NCBI RefSeq assembly: GCF_029428675.1
Contig: NZ_JAJNEL010000001.1
Location: forward strand, 3,100,001-3,164,000
From: Streptomyces sp. JH14
GTDB taxonomy: Bacteria; Actinomycetota; Actinomycetes; Streptomycetales; Streptomycetaceae
Reading direction: 5' to 3'
DNA: 64,000 nt
Shown here: one piece after another, positions 34,043 through 43,002 of the stretch
Layout of the letters: every line of letters begins with the position of its first letter
How positions within the stretch are numbered: position 1 is the first letter of the stretch
The notes under the pieces: generated by a model
Database searches by the model: none
Seen by the model: the letters and a program-made list of their open reading frames with translations, nothing else
What the model was told of the DNA's origin: nothing
Translations under genes and position numbers: made by a program

Positions 34043-34293
34043 GCAGGCATCAGGTCGAGATCGGCAGCGATGGCCTCAAGCACAGCCTCAAGATCGACGG
34101 ACACGACATCTCGCAGGGTGCCACCGGCCTGACGCTGACCATGGGCTGCGCCGGCACCCTCCCTCAGCTGGAGGTCGACCTCCAGCTGATCGACGTGAGC
34201 ACGGTCGGCTCCATCGAGGCCGAGGTCATCCTTGGCGCCGGCGTCCACGACGTCCTGGTGGCGCTCGGCTGGACCCCGCCGGCCGACAGCTGA
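34039..34293 (+). CDS. Small hypothetical protein near terminase
   Basis: 84 residues from a GTG with GGAGGGTGGAACGC upstream. Beta-rich (VEIGSDGLKHSLKIDGHDIS; LEVDLQLIDVSTVG). It looks like small Streptomyces phage proteins found before the terminase; unknown function. Its stop lies on the first copy of the TGATCA cluster. Confidence 0.6.
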   Translation: MSRHQVEIGSDGLKHSLKIDGHDISQGATGLTLTMGCAGTLPQLEVDLQLIDVSTVGSIEAEVILGAGVHDVLVALGWTPPADS

Positions 34294-34509
34294 TCATCAC
34301 GGACCGTCATCAAGATCCATCCGGTCCATGATCACCCCGGGGAGGGGACCTTGATCATGATCATCAGACGGACCGCCGGGGAGGTGGCCGCCCGGTCTGC
34401 CGGGTTCAGAGCCTCCGATGATCTTGGTCCGTTGATCAACGATCATGCCTCGCTGTCACGCAACGTGACGGCGCTTTCGTCGCGCAACGCGGCACAGTTG
34501 GAGTGATCA
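34291..34509. repeat. TGATCA / GGTCC composite repeats before terminase (candidate packaging site)
   Basis: TGATCA at 34291, 34329, 34352, 34358, 34433 and 34504. GGTCC or its complement GGACC lies next to four of them, for example GGTCCATGATCA at 34324-34334, GGACCTTGATCA near 34346-34357 and GGTCCGTTGATCA near 34426-34438. It occupies the whole noncoding gap before the small terminase gene. Confidence 0.6.
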
Positions 34510-34511
34510 AC

Positions 34512-34976
34512 ATGGCAAAGGGTGGTGCACGAACCAGGTCCGGGCCGGCGCCCGACCCGACCGCGCTGAAGCGCGACAGGGATGCCGGCGAGTGGACGAT
34601 CCTGCCCGCGGAGGGCCGCCAGGGCGCAACGCCCCAGTGGCCGCTGACCTCGCAGGCAGAGCGCGAAGAGGACCTGTGGGAAGACCTCTGGTCCAAGCCC
34701 CAGGCCCTGGTCTGGGAGCGGTACGGCCAGGAAGTTGAAGTCGCCCTGTACGTGCGGCGCCTGGTCGAGGCCGAGGAACGAGGGTCCGCCGCGGTGCTGA
34801 CCACGCTGGTGCGGCAGATGGCTGACTCGCTCGGCCTGACGACGCCCGGGATGCGCGCCAACCGGTGGCGCATCGACCGACCCGAGGAAGCCGAAGAGCA
34901 GACGGCCGGCCACACGCCGATCGCCCCGAACTCGGCCCGCGCCAGGCTGAGGGCGGTGCCTGGTGGTAGCGGCTGA
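34512..34976 (+). CDS. terS: Terminase small subunit
   Basis: 154 residues from the ATG at 34512 (GGAG eight bases upstream; an in-frame GTG at 34503 is possible). Typical start MAKGGARTRSGPAPDPTALK, a helical oligomerisation part (YGQEVEVALYVRRLVEAEER) and a short C-terminal region that would dock on the large subunit. It should recognise the packaging site, perhaps the repeat cluster just upstream. It overlaps the large subunit gene by 14 bp. Confidence 0.85.
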   Translation: MAKGGARTRSGPAPDPTALKRDRDAGEWTILPAEGRQGATPQWPLTSQAEREEDLWEDLWSKPQALVWERYGQEVEVALYVRRLVEAEERGSAAVLTTLVRQMADSLGLTTPGMRANRWRIDRPEEAEEQTAGHTPIAPNSARARLRAVPGGSG

Positions 34977-36612
34977 CGACGGAACCTGGCCGCTCGACTT
35001 CCCCACCCTGTACGTCGTCCCGGACTGGATCGCCCAGCACTGCCGACTCCAGTCGGTGGGCGGCCTGGTCACCGAGCCGCAACCGTTCGAGATGTACGAC
35101 TGGCAGCTGCGGGCCACGGCCAACTTCTACCGGGTCCGACCCACTGCCACGGTGGGCAAGCTGTCCACCGCGTTCCACTACCGGCGCGCACAGGTCGTCG
35201 CACCACAGAAGTCCGGCAAGGGCCCGTGGACAGCCGGGATCGTGGCAGCCGAGGCTGTCGGCCCGGTCCTCTTCGGCGGCTGGGCAGAGGGCGGCGAACG
35301 GTACGAGTGCCACAGGCACGGCTGCAGCTGCGGCTGGGCCTACGAGTACGAGCCGGGCGAGCCGATCGGCCGCCCCTGGACGACTCCGCTCCTCCAGATC
35401 ACGGCCACCAGCGAGGACCAGACAGACAACGTCTACCGGCCGCTGCAGGCGATGATCCGCAACGGGCCGCTCAAAGAGCTGATGAAGGTCGGCGAGCAGT
35501 TCATCCGCCTTCCGAACGACGGCCGTATCGACGTCGTCACCTCGAGCGCCCAGTCCCGCCTCGGCAACCCGGTCACCTTCGTGGTCCAGGACGAGACGGG
35601 CATCTGGACCGACGGCAACAAGATGACCAAGGTCGCGACCACTCAACGGCGCGGCCTGGCGGGCATGCAGGGCCGCTCGATGGAGACCACGAACAGTTGG
35701 GACCCGTCAGAAAACTCCCAGGCCCAGAAGACCGCCGAGTCGAACCAAGAGGACATCTACCGGTTCCACCGGCTCCCACCGAAGGGCCTGTCCTACACGA
35801 ACAAGGCCGAACGGCGACGTATCCACGCCCACGTCTACGACGGCAGCGCGCACATCGACCTCGACGCCATCGAGGGCGAGGCCGCCGAGCTGCTGGAGAA
35901 GGAGCCGGCCGAGGCCGAGCGCTTCTACGGCAACCGGATCGTCGCCGGTATGGGCGCCTGGGTGCAGCAGGACCGATGGGACGCCCGCAAGGATGACCCG
36001 CTGGAACTGCCGCCAGACGGCACGCGCATCGTCCTCGGCTTCGACGGCTCCGACGTCGACGACTGGACCGGCCTACGGGCCGAGACCCTGGACGGCTTTC
36101 AGTTCACCCCGGTCTATGGGCCGGACCGGCGCCCCACCGTGTGGGACCCGGCCGAGTGGGAGGGTCAGGTGCCGCGCCTTGAAGTCGATGCCGCCGTGGA
36201 CGAGATGTTCGACCGGTACGACGTGATCCGCATGTACGCGGACCCGCCGTACTGGACGAGCGAGGTCGCTGCGTGGCAGGCCCGGCACGGCGAGAAGCGC
36301 GTGACGGAGTGGCACACCACCCGCCCGGTGCAGATGCACGCCGCGTGCGAGCAGCTGCTGACCGACGTCCTCAAGGCCGACAGCACCTTCCGGCACGACG
36401 GGTGCCAGACGACGTCCCTGCACATGCGGAACGCCCGCAAAGCAGCGAGGCCGGCGAACCGGTACGTGCTCAGGAAAGCGTCCGTGCACCAAAAGATCGA
36501 CCTGGTCGTCTGCTCCGTCCTCGCCCATGAGGCCGCGGTCGACGCGATCGCGGCAGGCCAGGCCAAGCCTAAGAAGAGCTCCCGAATGATCGTGATGGGG
36601 CGAAGGAGGTGA
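34963..36612 (+). CDS. terL: Terminase large subunit
   Basis: 549-residue packaging ATPase and nuclease from a GTG. The ATPase P-loop is QVVAPQKSGKGPWTAGI (about residues 76-92). Gly instead of Thr/Ser follows the Lys, a known variant in phage terminases. Walker B is VTFVVQDETGIW (about 205-216). The nuclease domain begins near residue 358 with the acidic VLGFDGSDVDDW and continues with IRMYADPPYW and HQKIDLVVCSVLAHEAAV. It pumps DNA into the prohead through the portal. The stop codon lies within the ribosome site (AAGGAGGTGATG) of the portal gene. Confidence 0.93.
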   Translation: MVAADDGTWPLDFPTLYVVPDWIAQHCRLQSVGGLVTEPQPFEMYDWQLRATANFYRVRPTATVGKLSTAFHYRRAQVVAPQKSGKGPWTAGIVAAEAVGPVLFGGWAEGGERYECHRHGCSCGWAYEYEPGEPIGRPWTTPLLQITATSEDQTDNVYRPLQAMIRNGPLKELMKVGEQFIRLPNDGRIDVVTSSAQSRLGNPVTFVVQDETGIWTDGNKMTKVATTQRRGLAGMQGRSMETTNSWDPSENSQAQKTAESNQEDIYRFHRLPPKGLSYTNKAERRRIHAHVYDGSAHIDLDAIEGEAAELLEKEPAEAERFYGNRIVAGMGAWVQQDRWDARKDDPLELPPDGTRIVLGFDGSDVDDWTGLRAETLDGFQFTPVYGPDRRPTVWDPAEWEGQVPRLEVDAAVDEMFDRYDVIRMYADPPYWTSEVAAWQARHGEKRVTEWHTTRPVQMHAACEQLLTDVLKADSTFRHDGCQTTSLHMRNARKAARPANRYVLRKASVHQKIDLVVCSVLAHEAAVDAIAAGQAKPKKSSRMIVMGRRR

Positions 36613-36619
36613 TGCGCTG

Positions 36620-38029
36620 ATGGACCGTACCGCTGACGAATGGGTGGCCTACCTGGCGCGCGTGCACGAAGCGCAGAAGCCCAAGCTCGAGGAGCTGAAC
36701 CGTTACTACGAGGGCCAGCAACCTCTCTCCTACATGCACCCCGAGCTTCTGGAGGAGCTGGGCGAGCAGCTCAAGCAGGTCGTCATCAACTGGCCGCGGC
36801 TGGTTGTCGACGCGCTCGAGGAGCGCCTGGACGTCGAAGGGTTCCGATACGCCGACGACGAGACGGCGGCCGAGGACCTGTGGAAGATCTGGCAGGCCAA
36901 CGGCCTGGACGAGGCCACGCAGCAGGGCCACGTGGACGCTCTGACGATGCGCCGCGCGTTCCTGGTCGGCGGCACGAACGAGAAGGACCCCGCCACGCCC
37001 CTGGTGACGGTGGAGTCGCCGCTGCAGATGGTCGTCGACTGGGACCCGCGAACCCGCACGGTGCGGTCGGCGCTGAAGCGGTACCACGAGCAGGACCCGA
37101 TCACCGACGCCATCACGGACCAGTACGCAACGCTGTACCTGCCGGGCGTGACGCACTTCTACGCCCAGACGACACCGGGCAACTGGAAAGAGGAGAGCCG
37201 GGACGAGCACGGGCTCGAGGTGCCGCCTGTGGTGCCGGTCGTGAACCGTCCCAGGCTGCTGAAGCCGGGCGGGGTCTCCGAACTGGCGGACATCCTGCCG
37301 CTGTCCGACGCGGCCTGCAAAATTGCGACGGACATGATGGTCAGCGCGGAGTACCACGCGATGCCCCGCCGGGTCGCGTTCGGCGTTGACGAGCAGGACT
37401 TCACCGACGAGAACGGCAACCCGGTCTCGGTGTGGTCGAGGATCGCCGGCCGGATCTGGGCGACGACGAAGAACCGCAAGACGGGCCCGGACGGTGACGG
37501 CGCTGACGTCATCCAGTTCCCCGAGGCCCAGCTGGCGAACTTCCACAGCACGCTGAACCAGCTGGCCCGGATCACGGCTTCGCTGTCCGGGATGCCGCCG
37601 CACTTCTTGGGCCTGGCCACCGACAACCCGCCCTCGGCCGACGCGATCCGCTCGGCTGAGACACGGCTGGTCAAGCGGGCCGAGCGCAAGCAGCGCGCCT
37701 GGGGCGGTGCCTACGAGGACGCCATGCGCCTGGCCCTGCGGATCCGGGACGGCAAGTGGGACCCGCGTGCCCAGTCACTGGAGACCCTGTGGCGCAACCC
37801 GGCAACGCCGACGTTCGCGCAGCAGGCGGACGCCGTCGTGAAGCTGGTCCAGGTTGGGCTGCTGCCGATCGAGCAGGGCCGCGAGGACCTCGGGTACACG
37901 GCGGTGCAGCGCGAGCGGATGCGGCAGATGGACACCGCCGCCATGGACCGGGTCATCGGCCCTGACCTGGCCGCCGAGTACGGGCCGAAGCCCACACCGC
38001 CCGTGGCTGACCCGCAGCTGCAGGAGTAG
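36620..38029 (+). CDS. Portal protein (SPP1 gp6-like)
   Basis: 469 residues. Helical N-terminus with the motif LNRYYEGQQPLSYMHPELLE, the central stem/wing region (VINWPRLVVDALEERLDVEG) and a C-terminal helical part with SADAIRSAETRLVKRAERKQ, all typical of SPP1 gp6-type portals. It forms the dodecameric ring at one capsid vertex that receives the terminase and connects to the neck. Strong ribosome site overlapping the terL stop. Confidence 0.93.
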   Translation: MDRTADEWVAYLARVHEAQKPKLEELNRYYEGQQPLSYMHPELLEELGEQLKQVVINWPRLVVDALEERLDVEGFRYADDETAAEDLWKIWQANGLDEATQQGHVDALTMRRAFLVGGTNEKDPATPLVTVESPLQMVVDWDPRTRTVRSALKRYHEQDPITDAITDQYATLYLPGVTHFYAQTTPGNWKEESRDEHGLEVPPVVPVVNRPRLLKPGGVSELADILPLSDAACKIATDMMVSAEYHAMPRRVAFGVDEQDFTDENGNPVSVWSRIAGRIWATTKNRKTGPDGDGADVIQFPEAQLANFHSTLNQLARITASLSGMPPHFLGLATDNPPSADAIRSAETRLVKRAERKQRAWGGAYEDAMRLALRIRDGKWDPRAQSLETLWRNPATPTFAQQADAVVKLVQVGLLPIEQGREDLGYTAVQRERMRQMDTAAMDRVIGPDLAAEYGPKPTPPVADPQLQE

Positions 38030-38032
38030 CCC

Positions 38033-39097
38033 GTGGTCGCCCAGGACGTGCGAGCGATCGCACTGGACCAGTACCGCCGCCAGCAGAGCGCGGTACGCCG
38101 GGCCACGAACCGCGTACAGACCCTGTGGCGCCGCATCGACCGCGGCGACATCACCGGATCGTGGGAGCAACTCGCCCCGTCGCTGGAACAGGCCGTCATC
38201 GCCGAGCAGATCGCGGCCGCGGCGTTCGCCGACGCGTACCTGGACGCCATCCAGGCCGCCGAGGGCGCCGAGACTGCGGCCGCCGGCCGGGTCGTGCCCA
38301 CCGCTTTCGCTGGCGTGGCCTCTGACGGACGCTCCCTGCTCTCCCTGCTCTACCAGCCGGTCATCGGCTGGAAGGTGCGGATGCTGGCCGGGCAGTCGAT
38401 GGAGGACGCGGCCCGCGGCGCGCTGTCGAGTGCTCTGCGGCTCACGGCGACGCAGGTGGCCGATGCGGGCCGAGGCGCGGTGGCGTCCGGCATGGCGGGC
38501 CGTCGCGCGATCCAGGGCTATGTGCGGGTCGTGCAGCCTCCCGCATGCGCCCGCTGCGTGATCCTGGCCGGCAAGGAGTACGGGTGGAACTCCGGCTTTC
38601 AACGGCATCCCCGGTGCGACTGCATCCACCTACCGACCACCCTGATCGCCCGCAACCGGGCCGGCCGCGGGTCCATCGGCTCTGACCGGTTCTCACCGAC
38701 GACACGACCCGGCGAGGGCGGCCGCGGTTTCCTCGATCCCCGGGCGTACTTCAACACCCTGTCCAGGGCCGAGCAGGACCGCGTGTTCACCGCCGCCGGC
38801 GCCAGTGCGATCCGCGAGGGCGCCGACATGGGGCAGGTCATCAACGCCCGCCGCGGCATGTACCAGGCCGGGATCGGTGACGGCCGCGTCTCGGCGACCC
38901 GCGTGGGCACCCGGCGCGGCTCCCACTTCTACAACGTGGAGCGGCGGCGAGCGATCGACGCGGGGGAAGTCCCGGCGGACATCGGCCGCATGTTCCAGAT
39001 CCGCACGCCTCGGCTCATGCCCGAGGAGATTTTCCGGCGCGCAGGCAGCCGCGATGAAGCCATCGCGATGCTCAGGCGCTTCGGCTATCTGACCTGA
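38033..39097 (+). CDS. MuF/VG15-like minor head protein
   Basis: 354 residues from a GTG 4 bp after the portal stop. A helical N-terminal half (about 1-165) is followed by PACARCVILAGKEYGWNSGF and HPRCDCIHLPT, the Cys/His cluster of the MuF (VG15) family of minor head proteins. Family members are injected or help prohead assembly, and some act as toxin carriers; the C-terminal 130 residues here (RRGSHFYNVERRRAIDAGEV) are not an obvious toxin. Confidence 0.85.
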   Translation: MVAQDVRAIALDQYRRQQSAVRRATNRVQTLWRRIDRGDITGSWEQLAPSLEQAVIAEQIAAAAFADAYLDAIQAAEGAETAAAGRVVPTAFAGVASDGRSLLSLLYQPVIGWKVRMLAGQSMEDAARGALSSALRLTATQVADAGRGAVASGMAGRRAIQGYVRVVQPPACARCVILAGKEYGWNSGFQRHPRCDCIHLPTTLIARNRAGRGSIGSDRFSPTTRPGEGGRGFLDPRAYFNTLSRAEQDRVFTAAGASAIREGADMGQVINARRGMYQAGIGDGRVSATRVGTRRGSHFYNVERRRAIDAGEVPADIGRMFQIRTPRLMPEEIFRRAGSRDEAIAMLRRFGYLT

Positions 39098-39145
39098 CCC
39101 CGGCGCAACGCCGACGGTCCCACCCTCCTGCAACGGGAGCACGTC

Positions 39146-39793
39146 ATGAGTACCCCCAGCGAACCGAACGCCGATCCGTCCGCGGGCAACCCGCAGGACC
39201 CGGCAGCTACCGCGGCCGAGCCGCCTGCGGCCGAGCCTTTGAACGGTGAACCCGCCGACGACGCACCCCTCGGCCCTGCCGGGGAGAAGGCGCTGGCCGA
39301 GTGGAAGAACCGTGCGAAGGAAGCCGAGCGCCTGAGCAAGGAACAGGCCGCGAAGCTGCAGGAGTTCACGGACCGCGACAAGACCGAGGCCGAGAAGCTC
39401 GTCGACCGGGCTACGAAGGCCGAGGAGCGGGCCGCAGCAGCCACCAGGCTGGCGACCGCCTCCAAGGTGGAGGCATTGGCCGCCGGGCGCTTCCACGACC
39501 CGCAGGACGCCGTTGACGCCCTTCAGGGCGCCGAGTTCCTCACCGAGGACGGCGGCATCGACCGGGACGCCATCACGGCCGCTCTGGACAGCCTGCTGGA
39601 ACGCAAGCCGCACTGGGCCGCTACCGCGCCCGGGCCGCGGGTGCCGGCGCCGGACCCCTCACAGGGAGCCCGGCCGGGCAGTACGGCGACCCTCGGGCAG
39701 CGAATCACCGAGGCGGAGTCCGGCGGTAACACCAAGCTCGCGCTGGCGCTCAAGACGCAGCAGCTCCGCGAGATCAGCCAATCGACCAAGTAA
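39146..39793 (+). CDS. Capsid scaffolding protein
   Basis: 215 residues: a low-complexity N-terminus (Pro, Ala, Glu), a long coiled coil (about 50-110, EWKNRAKEAERLSKEQAAKL) and a C-terminal segment ending in a basic helix (KLALALKTQQLREISQSTK) that would bind the capsid protein. Placed directly before the major capsid gene, as usual. It is expected to be lost from the mature head. Confidence 0.88.
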   Translation: MSTPSEPNADPSAGNPQDPAATAAEPPAAEPLNGEPADDAPLGPAGEKALAEWKNRAKEAERLSKEQAAKLQEFTDRDKTEAEKLVDRATKAEERAAAATRLATASKVEALAAGRFHDPQDAVDALQGAEFLTEDGGIDRDAITAALDSLLERKPHWAATAPGPRVPAPDPSQGARPGSTATLGQRITEAESGGNTKLALALKTQQLREISQSTK

Positions 39794-39846
39794 CCGGGCA
39801 GGCCGTCGGCCTCGCCCGCCCATAGATCAGAAGCGAGGACCCCATC

Positions 39847-40803
39847 ATGGGCGCAGTTTCCGGGCAGGGCACGACCTACAACCTGCCGAACTACCACGGT
39901 GAGCTGTACACCGTCACTCCGACCGAGACGCCGTTCCTGTCGGCGATCGGCGGCCTGTCCGGCGGCAAGCGGACCAAGTCCGTTGAGTTCGAGTGGCAGA
40001 CCGTCGACCGCCGCGCGTCGACCACGAACAACTCGGTGGTCGAGGGTGCGGCCGCGCCGACCGGTGTGGCCCGCTCCCGCTCGAACGTCTCCAACGTGGT
40101 GGAGATCCACCAGTCCGCCATCGAGGTGTCCTACACCCGCCAGGCGGCGACCGGCATGTACGGCGGCATCAACATCGGTGCCGACGACAACCCGGTCAAC
40201 GACGAGCTGACCGCGCAGATCACGGCCGAGCTCGAGGCCATGGCTGTGGACATCGAGCTGTCGTTCCTGACCGGCGTCTACGCCAAGCCGGCGAACAACT
40301 CGACCGCCCGCAAGACCCGCGGCCTGCTCGCGGCCATCACCACGAACGTCAACGCCAACGGCGGCACCCCGCGCGCCATCTCGAAGACGATCGTCGACGC
40401 CCAGCTGTCGGCGATGTTCGCCGCGGGCGCCAAGCTGCCGCAGGAGTCCACCGTGTTCATGGTGGGCCCGGCGCAGAAGGTCGCCCTGTCGAACCTGTAC
40501 GGCACCGGTTCGCTGAACCAGCCGACGATGACCCGCAATATCGGTGGCGTCGCCGTCGACACGCTCGTCACCGACTTCGGGACGTTCGGCGTGATGCTCG
40601 ACCGGTGGATGCCGGCCGGGCAGATCGGCGTCGTCGACCTCTCCGTCTGCGCCCCGGTGTGGCTGGAGATCCCCGGCAAGGGCCTGCTGTTCGCGGAGCA
40701 GCTCGCCAAGGTCGGCGCCTCCGAGAAGTGGCAGCTGTACGGCGAGGTCGGGCTGGAGTACGGCCCCGAGGTCTACCACGGCGTCATCAAGGACCTCAGC
40801 TAA
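39847..40803 (+). CDS. Major capsid protein (HK97 fold)
   Basis: 318 residues. The N-terminal arm begins GTTYNLPNYHGELYTVTPTE and TPFLSAIGG; the family pattern VEFEWQTVDRRASTTNNSVV and VEIHQSAIEVSYTRQAATGM fits capsid proteins of the SU10/DUF5309 type. The C-terminal beta region (LTDVAVDTLVT-like, VDLSVCAPVWLEIPGKGLL) would form the P-domain. No long prohead-protease delta domain, consistent with a separate scaffold. Confidence 0.92.
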   Translation: MGAVSGQGTTYNLPNYHGELYTVTPTETPFLSAIGGLSGGKRTKSVEFEWQTVDRRASTTNNSVVEGAAAPTGVARSRSNVSNVVEIHQSAIEVSYTRQAATGMYGGINIGADDNPVNDELTAQITAELEAMAVDIELSFLTGVYAKPANNSTARKTRGLLAAITTNVNANGGTPRAISKTIVDAQLSAMFAAGAKLPQESTVFMVGPAQKVALSNLYGTGSLNQPTMTRNIGGVAVDTLVTDFGTFGVMLDRWMPAGQIGVVDLSVCAPVWLEIPGKGLLFAEQLAKVGASEKWQLYGEVGLEYGPEVYHGVIKDLS

Positions 40804-40815
40804 GGAGACGCCGTC

Positions 40816-41013
40816 ATGGCGAAGTTCAGGAGCGCGAAGTACCCGGCCCTGACCCTGCAGGACGACAAGGGGATCTGGGCCCGGTTCGAGGGCGGCCAGC
40901 TTGAGACCACGGATGCCGCGGTCGTGAAGCGGCTGCGCGGCCTCCCCGAGTCGGAGGGCATCTCTGAGGTCAAGGCCCCGGCCAAGACCGAGGGCGACGC
41001 CAAGAAGGAGTAG
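40816..41013 (+). CDS. Small protein after capsid gene
   Basis: 65 residues: MAKFRSAKYPALTLQDDKGI, then a basic/acidic tail. Common small gene between the capsid and neck genes in Streptomyces siphoviruses. It may be a capsid or connector accessory protein; not identified. Confidence 0.7.
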   Translation: MAKFRSAKYPALTLQDDKGIWARFEGGQLETTDAAVVKRLRGLPESEGISEVKAPAKTEGDAKKE

Positions 41014-41015
41014 CC

Positions 41016-41378
41016 GTGGTGACCCTGGCGACCCCCGCGGAACTGGCGGACCGGCTCGGCCGTGACCTCACGGACGTAGAGGACCGCCAGGCGCCCGTTC
41101 TCCTCGACGACGCGACGTCGGTCATCCTCGACCGGTTCCCGCAGTACGCCACCACGCCGACGGCCGTCTCCAAGAAGGTCTGCTGCGCGATGGTCCTGCG
41201 GGTCCTGCGGAACCCGAACGGGCTGCGGCAGGAGTCCATCGACGACTATTCGTTCACGGTCGACTCGTCCCGGTCTTCGGGCGAGATCTACCTGACCGAA
41301 GCGGAGATCGACGAACTCCGTCCCGTCCGTACCTCGGCGTTCAGCATCGTTCCCGGCGCCCCGGTCGTGACCCCGTGA
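41016..41378 (+). CDS. Head-tail adaptor protein
   Basis: 120 residues from a GTG 2 bp after the previous stop. All-helical start (LATPAELADRLGRDLTDVED; VILDRFPQYATTPTAVSKKV) followed by SFTVDSSRSSGEIYLTEAEI. This is the Gp15/Gp19-like connector family that binds under the portal. Its stop overlaps the next gene. Confidence 0.82.
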   Translation: MVTLATPAELADRLGRDLTDVEDRQAPVLLDDATSVILDRFPQYATTPTAVSKKVCCAMVLRVLRNPNGLRQESIDDYSFTVDSSRSSGEIYLTEAEIDELRPVRTSAFSIVPGAPVVTP

Positions 41379-41782
41379 GCGAAGACGCGGCCCTGACCCA
41401 GGGGCGGGTGGCCGCCGAACGTCGGATGCGGGACCTCATCCGCATCTACAACCAGGCCGAGGACGTCTTCGACAGGGCGTCCGGCACCACCACCCCCGGG
41501 GCCCGGACCGTCCTTTACGTCGGCCGGGCCCGGGTCAAGCCCGTCGCCCAGTCCGCCGGCGAGGACACCCAGGCCGGGGAACGAGAGGTCGTTCTCCGCG
41601 AGGTCGAGGTGTCGGTGCCCTGGTCCACCGTCCTGCCCGGTACCCGGCTTCTGCCGGGCGCTCGGATAGAGGTGCTGGAGTCGGACGACCCCCGGATGGT
41701 GGGGGTGGTCCTGTGGGCGACCGGCGGACAGTTCTCGTCCCAGGCCACGGCGTGGCGGATTTCAGCGGAGGACCGATCGTGA
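41375..41782 (+). CDS. Head closure/stopper protein (DUF6093-like)
   Basis: 135 residues, GTG start overlapping the previous stop. A short helix, then a beta barrel pattern (ARTVLYVGRARVKPVAQSAG; LPGARIEVLESDDPRMVGVV). Position and fold pattern fit the stopper that closes the head channel; I recall similar proteins as DUF6093. Confidence 0.72.
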   Translation: MSEDAALTQGRVAAERRMRDLIRIYNQAEDVFDRASGTTTPGARTVLYVGRARVKPVAQSAGEDTQAGEREVVLREVEVSVPWSTVLPGTRLLPGARIEVLESDDPRMVGVVLWATGGQFSSQATAWRISAEDRS

Positions 41783-42180
41783 TTGGGAACCCGTTCGACA
41801 TGCGCGATGTCCGGCGCCTGCGGATCCACCTTGCCCGGGGCATCCCCCGAGCCCGGCGCGACACCCGGGCGGTCGTCGCCCGCGGTGCCCTGAACATCAA
41901 GAAGGAATGGCGGCAGAACGCCCGCCAGTCCGCACCGAAGCACGCACCGGCCTACCCGCGGACCATCGGGTACGACGTGCACACGTTCGGCCCGGATCAG
42001 GTCCTGGCCATCATCGGCCCCGAGAAGTCCGGCACTCAGGGCGCCCTCGGCAACCTGCTGGAGTACGGGTCGGTGAAAAATCCGCCGCACAACGACGGCG
42101 GAAGGGCCCTGGTCAACGAGGTGCCGCAGTTCGAGGCACAGATGGCGCTCATCCTGGAGCGCGGATTGACGTGGTGGTGA
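41779..42180 (+). CDS. Tail completion/neck protein (HK97 gp10-like)
   Basis: 133 residues from a GTG in the previous stop. ARGALNIKKEWRQNARQSAP and GALGNLLEYGSVKNPPHNDG match the HK97 gp10 family, where the LEYG motif is typical. It joins the tail to the head. Confidence 0.82.
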   Translation: MIGNPFDMRDVRRLRIHLARGIPRARRDTRAVVARGALNIKKEWRQNARQSAPKHAPAYPRTIGYDVHTFGPDQVLAIIGPEKSGTQGALGNLLEYGSVKNPPHNDGGRALVNEVPQFEAQMALILERGLTWW

Positions 42181-42184
42181 GCCG

Positions 42185-42595
42185 ATGACGACACCCACCG
42201 TCCTGCCCCACGTTGATGCCGTAGAGGCAGCGCTGACCGGGGGCGGGCTGACCGTCTACATCGGCGGCACACCCACCACCACCGGATGGGTACCGCCCGA
42301 CAAGTTCGCGGTCATCTACCCCGAGCCGGGGCAGGCCGCCCGGGCCTCACTCGCCGACGACCGCACAGACTTCACCGCGATGTTCCAGGTGACCTGTGTG
42401 GGCGGCTCAGTGGAGCGGGCGCTCTGGGTGGCCGACCGGGTGCGAGAGGTGCTCTCAGGGCCGCTCACGGTCGCTGGGCGTGCGGCATGGCGCCCCGAGG
42501 ACCAGGGAGGCCCGCCCGTCCAGCGCGACGACGACGTCACCCCACCCCTGTGGTTCGTGCCGGTGCAGTACCGGATCCAGTCCATCCCCTCCTGA
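42185..42595 (+). CDS. Tail terminator protein
   Basis: 136 residues. FAVIYPEPGQAARASLADDR and FTAMFQVTCVGGSVERALWV follow the alpha/beta pattern of tail terminators, which cap the tail tube during assembly. Position before the tube protein supports this. Confidence 0.78.
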   Translation: MTTPTVLPHVDAVEAALTGGGLTVYIGGTPTTTGWVPPDKFAVIYPEPGQAARASLADDRTDFTAMFQVTCVGGSVERALWVADRVREVLSGPLTVAGRAAWRPEDQGGPPVQRDDDVTPPLWFVPVQYRIQSIPS

Positions 42596-42608
42596 TCGGA
42601 GAAAGCTC

Positions 42609-42938
42609 ATGGCGACTCTCGCCACCCAGGCGGTAGCCCTGGCAGGCCTCAACCCCACCTACGCCACGGCCGCCGCCGGCGGCGACAAGGTCGAGTGCGG
42701 TGACCGCAACTTCATCCACGTGAAGAACGGTTCGGCGTCCAGCGTCACCGTGACGCTGACCGCCACCGCCTCGGTGCGCGGCCAGGCCGTGTCCAACCTG
42801 ACCGTGGCCGTGCCCGCAGCCGGCGAACGGTTCATCGGGCCGGTCCAGCCGGACCTCCTGCAGAACAGCACCGACGGCCTGTGCGCGGTCGGCTACTCCG
42901 CATCGGCGTCCGTCACGGTCGCCTCGCTCCGCATCTGA
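42609..42938 (+). CDS. Small beta-sandwich structural protein
   Basis: 109 residues from the ATG at 42609. Thr/Val/Ala-rich beta pattern (HVKNGSASSVTVTLTATASV; VAVPAAGERFIGPVQPDLLQ). Probably a decoration or tail-tube accessory protein. It is common just before the tube gene in actinophages. Confidence 0.65.
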   Translation: MATLATQAVALAGLNPTYATAAAGGDKVECGDRNFIHVKNGSASSVTVTLTATASVRGQAVSNLTVAVPAAGERFIGPVQPDLLQNSTDGLCAVGYSASASVTVASLRI

Positions 42939-42956
42939 CCCCCACCCACCCTGTAC

Positions 42957-42978
42957 GCCCCGTGCCGTCGGCCGGGGC
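42957..42978 (+). terminator. Hairpin with T-rich tail before the tube gene
   Basis: GCCCCG / CGGGGC with an inner GCC/GGC pair, followed by TTTCTTC. It lies between 42938 and 43003. Being in the middle of the late operon, it may attenuate rather than end transcription. Confidence 0.55.
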
Positions 42979-43002
42979 TTTCTTCATGCCCTGGAGGGCC
43001 CC

